In this document: piece after piece, positions 25,112-33,717 of the stretch
Layout: every line of letters starts with the position of its first letter
Position numbering within the stretch: position 1 is the first letter of the stretch
The notes under the pieces: model-generated
Database searches by the model: none
The model's input: only the letters and a program-made list of their open reading frames with translations
What the model was told of the DNA's origin: nothing
Source: Actinomyces oris
GTDB lineage: Bacteria; Actinomycetota; Actinomycetes; Actinomycetales; Actinomycetaceae
Length of the DNA: 48,311 nucleotides
Direction: 5' to 3'
Assembly (NCBI RefSeq): GCF_001937665.1
Contig: NZ_MSKL01000022.1
Location: forward strand, 1 to 48,311
Program-made: the position numbers and the translations under genes

Positions 25112-25306
25112 GGCTGCTCCTTCCATGGCTCTCGACCTGGACTCGCTGGTTCAGTCGAGATGACCAGCGGCGAGACTGTTGGGACAAGTCAACCACACCT
25201 GATCGCAGGCGAAATCCCGGAGGCGGCAACTGACCGGATACTGACCATCCGGGAGGATGCTGGGGCGGGGCTGGAGAGGGCGCTGCGGCCGCCCGGGTGT
25301 GGGACG

Positions 25307-26443
25307 ATGCGTGCTGTGACTACCCACCACCGACGAGCCAAGCCGGCCGCGCGCACCCGCGGAGCCTCCCGTGTCTCCCGCGACGACTCCCATGCCGCAG
25401 CCGTTCCGATGGCCGCCGGCGGCGCGGCGGACTGGGCCAGCGTCATCGGCGTAGGCGACTCCGGCGCCTCGGCCGGGCGGACCGGATCGGAGTCCGCCTC
25501 GCGCTCGAGCGGGTCGGGTCCCTCCGGTGAGCCGAACGATTCCTCCGGTGCTCCGGCAACTGCCCTCTCAGCGGACTCGGGTGACACTGCCGACCTTGCT
25601 GAGGACCTGGGCTACGCCACTCGCCGCGCCTCCAACCGCCCCAAGGAGCCGGGCCTGGTGGATCCGGCCTGGACCCGGCTCGCCTTTGCAGGCGTCGTGC
25701 CTCTGCTGCTGGCGGTCGGCTCGGTGCTGCCCGGATGGGTGAGGCTGGCCCTTGTGGCCGCCCTGGTGCCGGCCGCCGCGCAGGGCTGGCCCGCACTCGT
25801 GCGCGCCCGGCACGATCTGGGCGGCACGATCGTCATGACGATCACTGGACTGTCGGCCGCCGCCAGCGTCTACCTCCTTGGAGACATGGGGATGGCGGGC
25901 CTGGTCATGGCCTTCTCGATCCTGGTGGCCTTCGTCGGCCAGATGCTGCGGCGCGACGGCCGGCACAACCTGGTCGAGGACCTGTCCGCAACGGTGGCCG
26001 GCTGCCTCGTGTCGGTCTCCGGGTCGGCCTGGTGCGCCCTGGAACCGGGGCTGGCCGATCCGGCCATCGTTGTGCCCACCTGCCTGGCGCTGTTCGTCGG
26101 TGCCGTCCTGACCGTCCTCAACGTGCGCGCCCGGATGCTGGAGGCCCTCACCGTCACGGTTCCGGCGCTGTTCGCCGGCGGTGCCGGCTACGTGCTGGCC
26201 TCGGCCGGCTTCTTCGGCCTGTCCCACATCAGTGCGACGGCGGCCCTGCAAAGCGCCGTGGCCTGCGTGGCCGTCGGTTTCGTGGCGGGGGTTCTCATGG
26301 CCGCCGGCAACCGTGTCCTGTGGACCCACCGGTGGGTGCCCGGCGGACGGGCGGCTGTGGCCTCCGCACTCGTGCCGATCCTGTCGGTCGGTGTGCCGGT
26401 CTACGCCATCGCCCGCCTCCTGGGCGGTTTCCTCGCCGGCTGA
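25307..26443 (+). CDS. Polytopic membrane protein, unknown function
   Basis: The 378-residue protein starts at the ATG at 25307 (GTG at 25316 also possible). About 110 hydrophilic Ser/Ala/Arg-rich residues are followed by eight or nine hydrophobic segments from about residue 125 to the end. No transporter or enzyme motif was recognised. It is divergent from the GlnR-type gene (195-base shared upstream region), so co-regulation with nitrogen or phosphate status is possible but unproven. Upstream frame continuation to 24434 is antisense to the regulator and was discarded. Confidence 0.7.
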   Translation: MRAVTTHHRRAKPAARTRGASRVSRDDSHAAAVPMAAGGAADWASVIGVGDSGASAGRTGSESASRSSGSGPSGEPNDSSGAPATALSADSGDTADLAEDLGYATRRASNRPKEPGLVDPAWTRLAFAGVVPLLLAVGSVLPGWVRLALVAALVPAAAQGWPALVRARHDLGGTIVMTITGLSAAASVYLLGDMGMAGLVMAFSILVAFVGQMLRRDGRHNLVEDLSATVAGCLVSVSGSAWCALEPGLADPAIVVPTCLALFVGAVLTVLNVRARMLEALTVTVPALFAGGAGYVLASAGFFGLSHISATAALQSAVACVAVGFVAGVLMAAGNRVLWTHRWVPGGRAAVASALVPILSVGVPVYAIARLLGGFLAG

Positions 26444-26496
26444 CGGCCGCCGCCCAGCCCCGCGAGGGCCCGACAACCCGCATCAAGGCGTCCGAA

Positions 26497-26616
26497 TGTC
26501 CAAATTGGTGACAAAGAGACTCCGAGGCCCTGCGGTCAAGCGAAGGAACCGCGGAATCATGCGGTTTCATCTGGCGCGCTCAGCGCTCTTCACCGCTTTT
26601 GTCAACGATTTGGACA
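26497..26616. repeat. 120-bp inverted-repeat element, copy B (inverted relative to A)
   Basis: The ends 26497-26516 and 26597-26616 are inverted repeats matching at 17 of 20 positions, beginning TGTCCAAATT. The internal hairpin arms AACCGC (26547-26552) and GCGGTT (26561-26566) enclose GGAATCAT, the reverse complement of the copy A loop, so this copy is flipped. It begins 54 bases after the stop of the membrane-protein gene. Confidence 0.85.
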
Positions 26617-26743
26617 CTGCGGCGCCGATCCTGCCCGGATCTGCGGCTCCGGACCGCGCCGGACACTCGGGGCGCTGGCGGATCCGTGCGGCCCGGGCGG
26701 GCGGCGCGTGTCCCGGGCCGGGGTGACGTCGTAGGCTGCGGGC

Positions 26744-27481
26744 ATGGCATTCACGCTTCCTGACGACCTGCCCCCCGAGCTCTACCCGCTGGCCTGGCTG
26801 GCCGGCACCTGGCGCGGCTACGGCATCCTCACCTACGGCGAGACCGTGCCCGAGCAGGCCGTCTACCAGGAGATGACCTTCGACCACGACGGTGGCCCCT
26901 ACCTGCGCCAGACCACCACCATCTGGACGGTCGACGCCACCCGCTCCAAGAACCTCGACTTCGAGATGCCCGGCCTCCAGGGCGCCTCCCTCCTGGCCCC
27001 CGCCCAGATCTGGTCTACCGAGACGACCTACTGGCGGCCCGTCGGCCAGGAGCAGCCCGACGGCGCAGACTCCGCCGAGACCACCGGCCCGGCCGACACT
27101 GAGAGCGCCGGCGGTCCGCTCACCCCCATCACCCGGCTCGAGCTCGTCTCGGCCGACCCCGCCGGTCACGTCGGCGTCTGGGAGGGCTGGATCCAGGGAC
27201 CGCGCGCCCAGGTCGGCACCCAGGCCGTGGGGCGGGCCCGTACCGCCGTCCCCGTGGAGGAGATGACCCGCATGTTCGGGCTCGTGGGCGGCGACCTCAT
27301 GTGGACCCAGGACATGGCCGCCTTCGGCCAGAGCGAGGTGAGCACCTACGCCTCTGGGCGCCTCGGCCGCGTCGACGACGTAGACGATCCCGCCGCCCAG
27401 CCCGGCTCCGCCCTCGAACCGGCCGGCGAGTCCTCCGACTCCAACACGCCCGCCTCCGACGACGCCGAGCCGACCGCCTGA
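26744..27481 (+). CDS. FABP/nitrobindin-like heme-binding-type protein
   Basis: This 245-residue protein belongs to the actinobacterial FABP family (DUF1794/THAP4-type beta-barrel). The signature is PLAWLAGTWRGYGILTY near residues 16-32, followed by alternating beta-strand segments. A roughly 20-residue Asp/Ala/Glu-rich insertion (about 105-125) and an acidic Ser/Asp/Pro-rich tail (about 210-245) lie outside the usual fold. Members can bind heme and may isomerise peroxynitrite. The physiological role here is unknown. A TAGGCT hexamer ends six bases before the ATG, suggesting a leaderless mRNA. Its stop overlaps the ygfZ start by one base. Confidence 0.82.
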   Translation: MAFTLPDDLPPELYPLAWLAGTWRGYGILTYGETVPEQAVYQEMTFDHDGGPYLRQTTTIWTVDATRSKNLDFEMPGLQGASLLAPAQIWSTETTYWRPVGQEQPDGADSAETTGPADTESAGGPLTPITRLELVSADPAGHVGVWEGWIQGPRAQVGTQAVGRARTAVPVEEMTRMFGLVGGDLMWTQDMAAFGQSEVSTYASGRLGRVDDVDDPAAQPGSALEPAGESSDSNTPASDDAEPTA

Positions 27482-28737
27482 TGCGCCCCTCTCCGCTGCT
27501 GACCCGACCCGGCGCCGTCGCCTCCGCCCCGGACGACCCCGACCAGGCCGTTCCCGCCCATCTCGGTGACCCCGGTCGCGAGCAGGCCGCCCTGGCCGAG
27601 GGGCGCGCGGCCTGCGCCCTGGCGCGCGACGTTGTCACCGTCACCGGGCCGGACCGCCTGAGCTGGCTGACCACACTGTCCAGCCAGGTGCTCACCGGCC
27701 TGGAGCCCGGCGACGGCGGAGCGGAGACGCTGCTCCTCGATGCCCAGGGGCACATCACCCACGCGCTCGCGGCCCTCGACGACGGCCGCACTCTTTGGCT
27801 CGTCACCGAGGCCGGCAGCGGCGAGGAACTGGCGACCTTCCTGGACTCCATGCGCTTCATGCTGCGCGTCGAGGTGACCGAACGGCCCGACGTCATGGCG
27901 TTGGGCGCCCTCGGGGAGGGGCTTGAGGCCCTGGCCCGGGCGGCGCGCGACACGGCGCCGGACTCGCCGGCCGCTCCCGACTCCTCCGACGCTCAGGCCG
28001 GCGCCGCCGAGACCGGTGGCGCCGAGCCTCAGGGCTCGCTCATCGGCCTGTGGCGCGACCCGTGGCCGGGCGTCGTCGAGGGCGGCACGAGCTACGACGT
28101 CGGAGAGGACCGGCCGCATCCCGGCCAGGAGTATCGGGGCGGTCTCGTCCTGGTGCCCGCCCAGAGCGTGAACGCCGTGGCGGGGACCTTCCTCACCGCC
28201 GGGAAGGGACGGCGCCTGGCCGGTGCGCTGGCCTGGGAGGCCCTGCGCATTGAGGCCGGACGTCCCCGCCGCGCCCGCGAGGCCGACGCCCGCGCGATCC
28301 CCCACGAGCTGGACTGGCTGCGTACGGCCGTGCACCTGACGAAGGGCTGCTACCCGGGCCAGGAGACGATCGCGCGCACCCTCAACCTGGGCCGTCCTCC
28401 GCGACGCCTCACCGTGCTCCAGCTCGACGGCCTCGTCGGCGACCTGCCCCGGCCGGGTGCGAGCGTGCGCATGGGGGAGCGGGTCGTGGGCGCCGTGACC
28501 TCCGTGGCGCGCCACCACGAGCTCGGTCCCATCGCCCTGGCCCTGCTGCGCCGTGCCGTTCCCGTGGATGAGCAGCTGACCGTGGAGATCACCGAGGTCG
28601 ACGAGGCCACCGGAGAGTCCGTCACCGTCGGCCGGGTCGACGCCGCCCAGGAGGTACTGGTCTCCCCCGAGGGGCGCGCCCAGGCCAGCCCCGCCGAGCG
28701 GCCCGGTGCCGGACTGCGCAAGGGCCTGCGGCTCTGA
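27481..28737 (+). CDS. ygfZ: YgfZ/CAF17-type iron-sulfur cluster assembly factor
   Basis: The 418-residue protein starts at the ATG at 27481, sharing one base with the FABP stop (TGATG). It is a folate-dependent GcvT-fold protein needed for maturation of 4Fe-4S enzymes. The family signature KGCYPGQE is near residue 287, preceded by ELDWLRTAVHLT. The N-terminal domain has the GPDRLSWLTTLSSQ segment (about 56-69). A Ser/Asp/Ala-rich insertion lies near residues 155-185. The FABP-ygfZ pair is widely conserved in actinobacteria. Confidence 0.88.
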   Translation: MRPSPLLTRPGAVASAPDDPDQAVPAHLGDPGREQAALAEGRAACALARDVVTVTGPDRLSWLTTLSSQVLTGLEPGDGGAETLLLDAQGHITHALAALDDGRTLWLVTEAGSGEELATFLDSMRFMLRVEVTERPDVMALGALGEGLEALARAARDTAPDSPAAPDSSDAQAGAAETGGAEPQGSLIGLWRDPWPGVVEGGTSYDVGEDRPHPGQEYRGGLVLVPAQSVNAVAGTFLTAGKGRRLAGALAWEALRIEAGRPRRAREADARAIPHELDWLRTAVHLTKGCYPGQETIARTLNLGRPPRRLTVLQLDGLVGDLPRPGASVRMGERVVGAVTSVARHHELGPIALALLRRAVPVDEQLTVEITEVDEATGESVTVGRVDAAQEVLVSPEGRAQASPAERPGAGLRKGLRL

Positions 28738-28862
28738 CCGGTGCGGTCGGGGGCCCGGCCCCGGGCGCTCCCGGGCCGGCTGCTGCATGAGGTGTCAACT
28801 GTTCTCGCTGGGCGTGGCCGTCGCTCTGGGATCGGTGACCCGCGACCGGTAGCCTGGGATGC

Positions 28863-29270
28863 GTGAGCGTCCTCTATGCTGTGTCATTCTTTCTCTCCGA
28901 GGCGGTCAGGTGGACCTGGATCGCCGCCCAGGCCGTCTCCCTCGTCATGGGAGTCTGGGCGCTGATCGACTCTCTGATGCGGCCCGCGGAGCACTACGCG
29001 GCGGCCGGCAAGAACACCAAGCGATTCTGGAACGCGGTCAACGCGGTGGGCACGGCGGTTGTCGGCCTCCTCGGCGCGGCCTCGATGTTCGGCCTGCTGG
29101 GCGTCGTGGCCAGCGCCGTCTACCTGGTGGACGTGCGCCCCGCCCTGCAAGCGCTGGCGCCGGTGCGAGTGCGCTCCTCGATCCGCATCCCAGGGCGGGC
29201 CTCGCAGCGCCGGCCGGGACGCGGTGGCGGCGCAGGTCGCGGCCCGCGCGACTGGAGCACTGGTCGCTGA
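28863..29270 (+). CDS. DUF2516 family membrane protein
   Basis: The 135-residue protein starts at a GTG seven bases after a TAGCCT hexamer (28850-28855), so its mRNA is probably leaderless. Three hydrophobic segments (about 3-14, 20-38 and 58-90) are followed by a basic Arg/Gly-rich tail. The layout ([20 protein letters not shown] then WN) is that of DUF2516, a small actinobacterial family of unknown function found near dtd. Its stop overlaps the dtd start by one base. Confidence 0.78.
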   Translation: MSVLYAVSFFLSEAVRWTWIAAQAVSLVMGVWALIDSLMRPAEHYAAAGKNTKRFWNAVNAVGTAVVGLLGAASMFGLLGVVASAVYLVDVRPALQALAPVRVRSSIRIPGRASQRRPGRGGGAGRGPRDWSTGR

Positions 29271-29698
29271 TGCGTGCGGTCATTCAGCGGGTCAACCGGG
29301 CGGCGGTCCGGGTCGACGGCGAAGTGGTTGGCGAGATCACCCGCCCCGGCCTCATGGTTCTCGTGGGGGCCACACATGACGACGGCCCCACGCAGGTGGC
29401 CACGGTGGCCCGCAAGATCGCGGACCTGCGGCTCCTGGAGGACGAGCTCTCGGTGACCGACGCCGGAGCGCCCGTGCTCGTCGTCTCCCAGTTCACCCTG
29501 TACGCCGATACCCGCAAGGGTCGGCGCCCCACCTGGAACAAGGCGGCCCCCGGCGAGGTGGCCGAGCCCCTGGTGGAGGCTGTGGCCGAAGACCTGCGCG
29601 GGCGTGGCCTGGAGGTGGCCACCGGCCGCTTCGGTGCCGACATGAAGATCGACATGGAGGCTGACGGCCCGGTGACGATCCTGGTCGAGGCCGAGTAG
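29270..29698 (+). CDS. dtd: D-aminoacyl-tRNA deacylase
   Basis: This 142-residue enzyme removes D-amino acids (and glycine from tRNA-Ala) mischarged on tRNA. The start [21 protein letters not shown] is typical, and the SQFTL motif lies at 73-77. The C-terminal NxGPxT motif reads ADGPVT (131-136): the Gly-Pro pair that forms the active-site cis-proline is kept, but the Asn is Ala. Full length and otherwise normal, so it is probably active. It is translationally coupled to the DUF2516 gene. Confidence 0.92.
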   Translation: MRAVIQRVNRAAVRVDGEVVGEITRPGLMVLVGATHDDGPTQVATVARKIADLRLLEDELSVTDAGAPVLVVSQFTLYADTRKGRRPTWNKAAPGEVAEPLVEAVAEDLRGRGLEVATGRFGADMKIDMEADGPVTILVEAE

Positions 29699-29728
29699 TT
29701 CGGGGAGGCCGCAGAAGGGGGCGCTGAG

Positions 29729-30235
29729 ATGACGGGACGCTCACGGGCGGTGGTCATCGCCATGATGCTGTGGTGGGCCTTCTTCGGCTGTGTCAGCGTG
29801 TCCTGGGCGCTGGGCTCCCCGTGGCTGGTCGACACGGTCCTTCAGGGTGAGGGGCTGAGGCTCGCCCAAGAGCGGCCCACCTGGTTCGTCGTGGTCGTCC
29901 TCGTCTCCGGGCTGGTGAAGCTGGGGTTCGTCGTCTTCGGCTTCGCCCTCCTGCGTCCGGATGTCATCAGGGTGCCGCGCTGGATGCGCCTGGCCTTCGG
30001 CTGGGTCTCGGGAGCCCTACTCGTGGCGTACGGGGTGGTCGGCTCGGTGCCGGCGATCCCGACGATCTTGGCGGGAGAGCCGCTCTCCCACTATGGATGG
30101 TGGCGGCTGGTTCTTTGGATGCCTCACTTCTGGATGGGCGGGATCCTGGTGCTGGCTGCAACGATCGCCTACTTGCGCTGGAGCCGGCCCGTGGCTACCG
30201 GCTCTGCTGTGCACGCGGTCCCTGCTGGGCGATAG
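29729..30235 (+). CDS. Four-helix membrane protein (DUF3995-like)
   Basis: The 168-residue protein has four hydrophobic segments (about 6-28, 51-75, 87-108 and 127-149), a conserved-looking WW near the start and a short basic end. Topology and size resemble DUF3995 proteins, but the match is by general appearance only. It follows dtd by 30 bases with a GGGGG-containing purine tract upstream of the ATG, and may share its transcript. Copy C of the 120-bp element starts 14 bases after its stop. Confidence 0.62.
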   Translation: MTGRSRAVVIAMMLWWAFFGCVSVSWALGSPWLVDTVLQGEGLRLAQERPTWFVVVVLVSGLVKLGFVVFGFALLRPDVIRVPRWMRLAFGWVSGALLVAYGVVGSVPAIPTILAGEPLSHYGWWRLVLWMPHFWMGGILVLAATIAYLRWSRPVATGSAVHAVPAGR

Positions 30236-30248
30236 CTCCCGCGGCGAG

Positions 30249-30368
30249 TGTCCACAGCGCTGACATCAGGCCGCCGACGTCGTCGACCCGGGTTTTGGAA
30301 CCGCGTGATTCCGCGGTTCTCCCGATGGTGCCGGCCGGCCGAATCAGTTGATGTCAGCGCTGTGGACA
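30249..30368. repeat. 120-bp inverted-repeat element, copy C
   Basis: The ends are perfect 22-bp inverted repeats (30247-30268 and 30349-30370). Counting from TGTCCA to TGGACA the element is 120 bp, as in copies A and B, although beyond TGTCCA the arm sequence differs from theirs. The internal hairpin GAACCGC (30298-30304) / GCGGTTC (30313-30319) encloses GTGATTCC and sits at the same internal positions (50-71) and orientation as in copy A. Confidence 0.85.
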
Positions 30369-30422
30369 CTTGTGGCCGCGGCATGGCCCGGTGAGTCTGG
30401 TCGGCGCCGTTGGCGCACGGGG

Positions 30423-30463
30423 GAGGGCCGGGTATGCGCCCCCGACTGCGCTTCCCGGCCCTC
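30423..30463 (-). terminator. Possible hairpin downstream of the threonine dehydratase gene
   Basis: GAGGGCCGGG (30423-30432) pairs with CCCGGCCCTC (30454-30463) across a 21-base loop, about 80 bases past the end of the leftward dehydratase gene. The loop is long and there is no T tract. Confidence 0.35.
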
Positions 30464-30543
30464 ACTCGAGTGTCACTCGGCCGGCAGTCCCGGCTCAACG
30501 GGGAGTATTCCCCAACCGGCTGTCAGGTATGGGGTGGACGGGT

Positions 30544-31572
30544 TCAGCAGTTGAGGGTGGCGTCAGTGCCGACGGTGGTGTCGGTGGCGGAGATGCCGGC
30601 GAGCTCGTGGTCGTCGGCGTTGCCGCCGGTGCAGACGATCGCACAGGGTCCTTGGCGGGCGGGGTCGGCCATGAGTCCGGCCAGGCTCGCGGCCCCGGCG
30701 CCCTCGGCCAGGGTGTGGGCGTGGGTGGACATGAGGCCGACGGCGCGCTGGATCGCGTCGTCATCGACCAGGATGAAGTCGTTGAGGCTGCGGCCCAGCA
30801 CGGACTGGGTGAGGGCGAAGCTCGCCCCGACGGCCAGGCCCGCTACGCGGGTGCGACTGTGGACGGTGGTCGGCTCCCCGGACGTCCAGGCGCGGTGCGC
30901 GGCCGGGGCGGCGCTGGACTGGACACCGATGACCCGGCACTCGGGGGCCAAGACGTCGCGCACGAGGCAGGCGCCGGCGGCCCCGGAGCCCGAGCCGACC
31001 GGCGCGTAGACGGCCCGCAGGCCCGGGTGGCGGCGGAAGAGCTCGAGGTAGACGGTGGCGTGCCCGAGCACGATCGCCGGCTCATCCCCGGGGGAAACCA
31101 TGCGCATCCCCTCGGCCAGAGACAGGGCCTCGGCGTGGGCCAGCGACTCGCACATCGTCTCCCCCTCCACGACGACCCGAGCCCCCAGCGCGCGCACCGC
31201 GGCCACCTTGCGGGCCGGCGCGCCCACCGGGACGACGACGGTCACGGGGACCTCGCTGCGGGCGCCAGCCCAGGCCAGGGACTGGGCGTGGTTGCCGGTG
31301 GACGCGGTCACGACGCCGCGGCGGCGCTCCTCGGGGCTGAGCGCCGCCATGAGCGCCACCCCGCCGCGGACCTTGAAGGCGCCAGTGGGCTGGATGTTCT
31401 CGTGCTTGACCACGACCTCCACCCCGGCCTCGGCGTTGAGCAGTGGGTAGGACCAGGCGGGAGTCTCGGGCAGGGCCCACGAGACGGCCTCGTAGGTACG
31501 CAGGACGGCGTCGAAGTCGAAAATGGTCCGGGTCGTGGCGGGTGCCTGGGGCAGGGTGTCGGTCGCGGTCAT
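30544..31572 (-). CDS. ilvA: Threonine/serine dehydratase (PLP fold type II)
   Basis: This 342-residue PLP enzyme probably deaminates threonine (or serine) to the 2-oxo acid. The PLP lysine is in NIQPTGAFKVRGG (about K67). The substrate-binding STGNHAQ is at about 91-97 and the phosphate-binding Gly-rich loop GSGSG near 193-197. There is no C-terminal ACT regulatory domain, so it resembles the short catabolic type rather than the isoleucine-feedback type. The start is the ATG at 31572 with GGAG just upstream. It is divergent from a LysR gene, a classic regulator-target pair. The substrate choice and the gene symbol are therefore tentative. Confidence 0.8.
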   Translation of the reverse strand: MTATDTLPQAPATTRTIFDFDAVLRTYEAVSWALPETPAWSYPLLNAEAGVEVVVKHENIQPTGAFKVRGGVALMAALSPEERRRGVVTASTGNHAQSLAWAGARSEVPVTVVVPVGAPARKVAAVRALGARVVVEGETMCESLAHAEALSLAEGMRMVSPGDEPAIVLGHATVYLELFRRHPGLRAVYAPVGSGSGAAGACLVRDVLAPECRVIGVQSSAAPAAHRAWTSGEPTTVHSRTRVAGLAVGASFALTQSVLGRSLNDFILVDDDAIQRAVGLMSTHAHTLAEGAGAASLAGLMADPARQGPCAIVCTGGNADDHELAGISATDTTVGTDATLNC

Positions 31573-31654
31573 GGCTCCATGATGAGGGCGACCGGAGTAT
31601 CGGTCCAATGAATGTTTTGACGAATACCCATCGATTCAAGACATACTTGGTGGC
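31573..31654. promoter_or_regulatory. Shared divergent promoter region of ilvA-like and LysR genes
   Basis: The 82-base gap is AT-richer than its surroundings. On the plus strand TTGACG (31617-31622) and CATACT (31642-31647) are 19 bases apart, and the LysR GTG follows seven bases later (leaderless type). GAAT and ATTC half-sites around 31622-31637 make an imperfect dyad that could be the LysR site. Confidence 0.45.
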
Positions 31655-32572
31655 GTGATCGATGTGCAGCAACTGCGGGCCCTCGTGGAGCTCTCCCGCC
31701 TTGGAACCGTCTCCGCGGCCGCCGAGTCCCTGGGGTTCAGCCAGTCCACCGTCTCCCACCAGCTCGCCGCCCTGTCTTGCGCAACCGGCGCAGTACTGCT
31801 GACACGGGCCGGACGCGGGGTGCGGCTCACCGAGGAGGGCCGGGCGCTGGCGATCCGGGGCCAGGAGGTCCTCGACCTGCTGGATCGCACCGAGCGCGAG
31901 GTCGTCTCCATGGCGCAGGCGGAGTCGGGGCGGGTGCGGCTGGCCGCCTTCCCCTCCGCGGTGGCCTCCCTGGTGCCGGGGGTGCTCGACGTCGTCGGCC
32001 AGCAGTATCCGGGCCTGGAGGTCGAGCTCGTCGACGCCGAGCCGCCCGAGGCCCTCGACGCGCTGCGGCGCGGGCGAGTGGATGCGGCGCTGTCCTTCTC
32101 CTACATCGACGACGACGCCGGTGAGGGGCTTCACGCCGAGCACCTGTTCGACGACGTCCTCTATCTCGTCACCCACCCCGGCGGCATCACTCGCATCGCC
32201 GACGGCGCCCAGTGCCGGTGGGTGACCGGCTGCGCGCGCTGCCACGAGGAGCTCATCGCCGTGGGGCGGGCCAACGGCTTCACGCCCGAGACCGCCTACG
32301 CCTCCGACGACTACGTGGCCGTGCAGGCGCTCGTCGCTGCCGGGGTGGGGGCGGCCCTGCTGCCCGGGATGGCGCTGAGCGCCTACCGGCACGAGGGGGT
32401 CCAGGTGCGGCCGCTGGCCCGCGAGCAGCGGCGCGTCGAAGTGGTCACTCGCGCCGAGCAGCCCCGGCCGCTGGCCATTGACGTCCTGGTGGATGCCTGC
32501 CGGACGGCGACCCGCCGCACGAGCCTGCGCCGACCCGCGGTCAGGGCCGGCGGGAGTGCTGCCTCTCGGTGA
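31655..32572 (+). CDS. LysR-family transcriptional regulator
   Basis: The 305-residue protein has an N-terminal winged HTH (about 3-62: LRALVELSRLGTVSAAAESLGFSQSTVSHQLAAL) and a two-lobed effector-binding domain (about 92-290, with FPSAVASLVPGVLD and the ALVAAGVGAALLPGMAL segment). The start is a GTG at 31655. It most likely controls the divergent dehydratase gene and its own expression, responding to a small molecule such as an amino acid. The ligand cannot be read from the sequence. Confidence 0.9.
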   Translation: MIDVQQLRALVELSRLGTVSAAAESLGFSQSTVSHQLAALSCATGAVLLTRAGRGVRLTEEGRALAIRGQEVLDLLDRTEREVVSMAQAESGRVRLAAFPSAVASLVPGVLDVVGQQYPGLEVELVDAEPPEALDALRRGRVDAALSFSYIDDDAGEGLHAEHLFDDVLYLVTHPGGITRIADGAQCRWVTGCARCHEELIAVGRANGFTPETAYASDDYVAVQALVAAGVGAALLPGMALSAYRHEGVQVRPLAREQRRVEVVTRAEQPRPLAIDVLVDACRTATRRTSLRRPAVRAGGSAASR

Positions 32573-32625
32573 GGTGTGGTGTGATGGGGCGTGTATCCGT
32601 GCTGCATCGCAGAGAGGAATCGGGA

Positions 32626-33609
32626 ATGGGGGCTGGTGTACGAGCCGTCCTGGGTGACGTATCCGGCGAGGTCGCCGTCTTCGGGTCGCTCAACGCTGAT
32701 CTGACGGTCCGAACGGAGCGCTTCCCCAAGCCCGGAGAGACGATCAGCGGGGAGGACCTCGTGATCCTGCCGGGAGGCAAGTCCGCGAACCAGGCGGTTC
32801 AGGCCGGTCTTCTCGGCGCTCGCGTGAGGATGATCGGGGCCGTCGGAGGGGACGGTCATGGCGACCTGCTCATCGAGTCCCTCCAGCGCGCCGGCGTGGA
32901 CACCGCCGCGGTCCAGCGCGAGGACGTGGCCACCGGCACCGCCATCATCACCGTGGACTCCACGGGGGACAACACCATCGTGGTGTCTCCCGGAGCGAAC
33001 GGAAAGGTGGATGTCTCCACGGCGCAGCGGCACCGCGGCGTCATCGGCGAGGCCCGAGTGCTGGGGCTGTGCATGGAGGTCAGCCCCGAGGCGGTGGAGG
33101 CTGCGGCCCGCATCGCCCACGACGCCGGCACCCGCGTGGTCTTCAACAACTCTCCGTTCCACCCCGTCCTGTCCGCCGGGCTCCTGGAGGCCATTGACGT
33201 CCTGGTCGTCAACGAGCATGAGCTCGCCGACATGCTGAAACCGGGTACGAGCGACACTGCGGCCGAGCCGGAGCACGAGCGAGGCGACGACGCCACGGAC
33301 TGGGGTGATTGCGCAAGGAGACTGGCAGCGATGGGGATCCCCTCCGCGGTGGTGACCCTGGGGGGCCGCGGATCCATAGTGATCGAGGGGAAGGAGATCA
33401 CCCCGATCGATCCCTTCCCGGCCGACGTCGTGGACACCACCGGAGCCGGCGACTCCTTCCTGGGCACGCTGCTGGCGGCGCTCGCTGCGGGCGCTGGGCT
33501 CAAGGAGGCGGCTGGTGCGGCCTCGGCCGTCTCCGCCTTTGCGACGACCTCGGTGGGGGCGCAGGCCTCCTACGGGGACATTGCCGCAGTCGAGCGGCAG
33601 TTCGGGTGA
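32626..33609 (+). CDS. rbsK: Ribokinase-type sugar kinase (PfkB family)
   Basis: The 327-residue enzyme phosphorylates a sugar, most likely ribose, with ATP. From the ATG at 32626, with GAGAGGA seven bases upstream, it begins with the GSLNADLTVRTERFPKPGET strand-loop. It has the first PfkB signature GGKSANQAVQAGLLGA (50-65) and the second signature DTTGAGDSFLG (270-280) with catalytic Asp about 276. An acidic insertion lies at about 212-228. The frame is open to 32569, but those residues have no ribosome site. No ribose transporter is adjacent, so the substrate is inferred from family only. Confidence 0.85.
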   Translation: MGAGVRAVLGDVSGEVAVFGSLNADLTVRTERFPKPGETISGEDLVILPGGKSANQAVQAGLLGARVRMIGAVGGDGHGDLLIESLQRAGVDTAAVQREDVATGTAIITVDSTGDNTIVVSPGANGKVDVSTAQRHRGVIGEARVLGLCMEVSPEAVEAAARIAHDAGTRVVFNNSPFHPVLSAGLLEAIDVLVVNEHELADMLKPGTSDTAAEPEHERGDDATDWGDCARRLAAMGIPSAVVTLGGRGSIVIEGKEITPIDPFPADVVDTTGAGDSFLGTLLAALAAGAGLKEAAGAASAVSAFATTSVGAQASYGDIAAVERQFG

Positions 33610-33717
33610 GCACAGCCTGACGAGCGAGGCGAGAGAGCCGAGGTTGCTCGCGGTGGCAGCAGGATGCTGTGCGCCTCAAGGTTCCGGTGACAGGAGACTG
33701 GCCCGCCGGCCCGCGCC

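Noticed and set aside
24434-25306. Extension of the membrane-protein frame through the GlnR-type gene
   Set aside because: It is antisense to a recognisable regulator; the first plausible start is the ATG at 25307.
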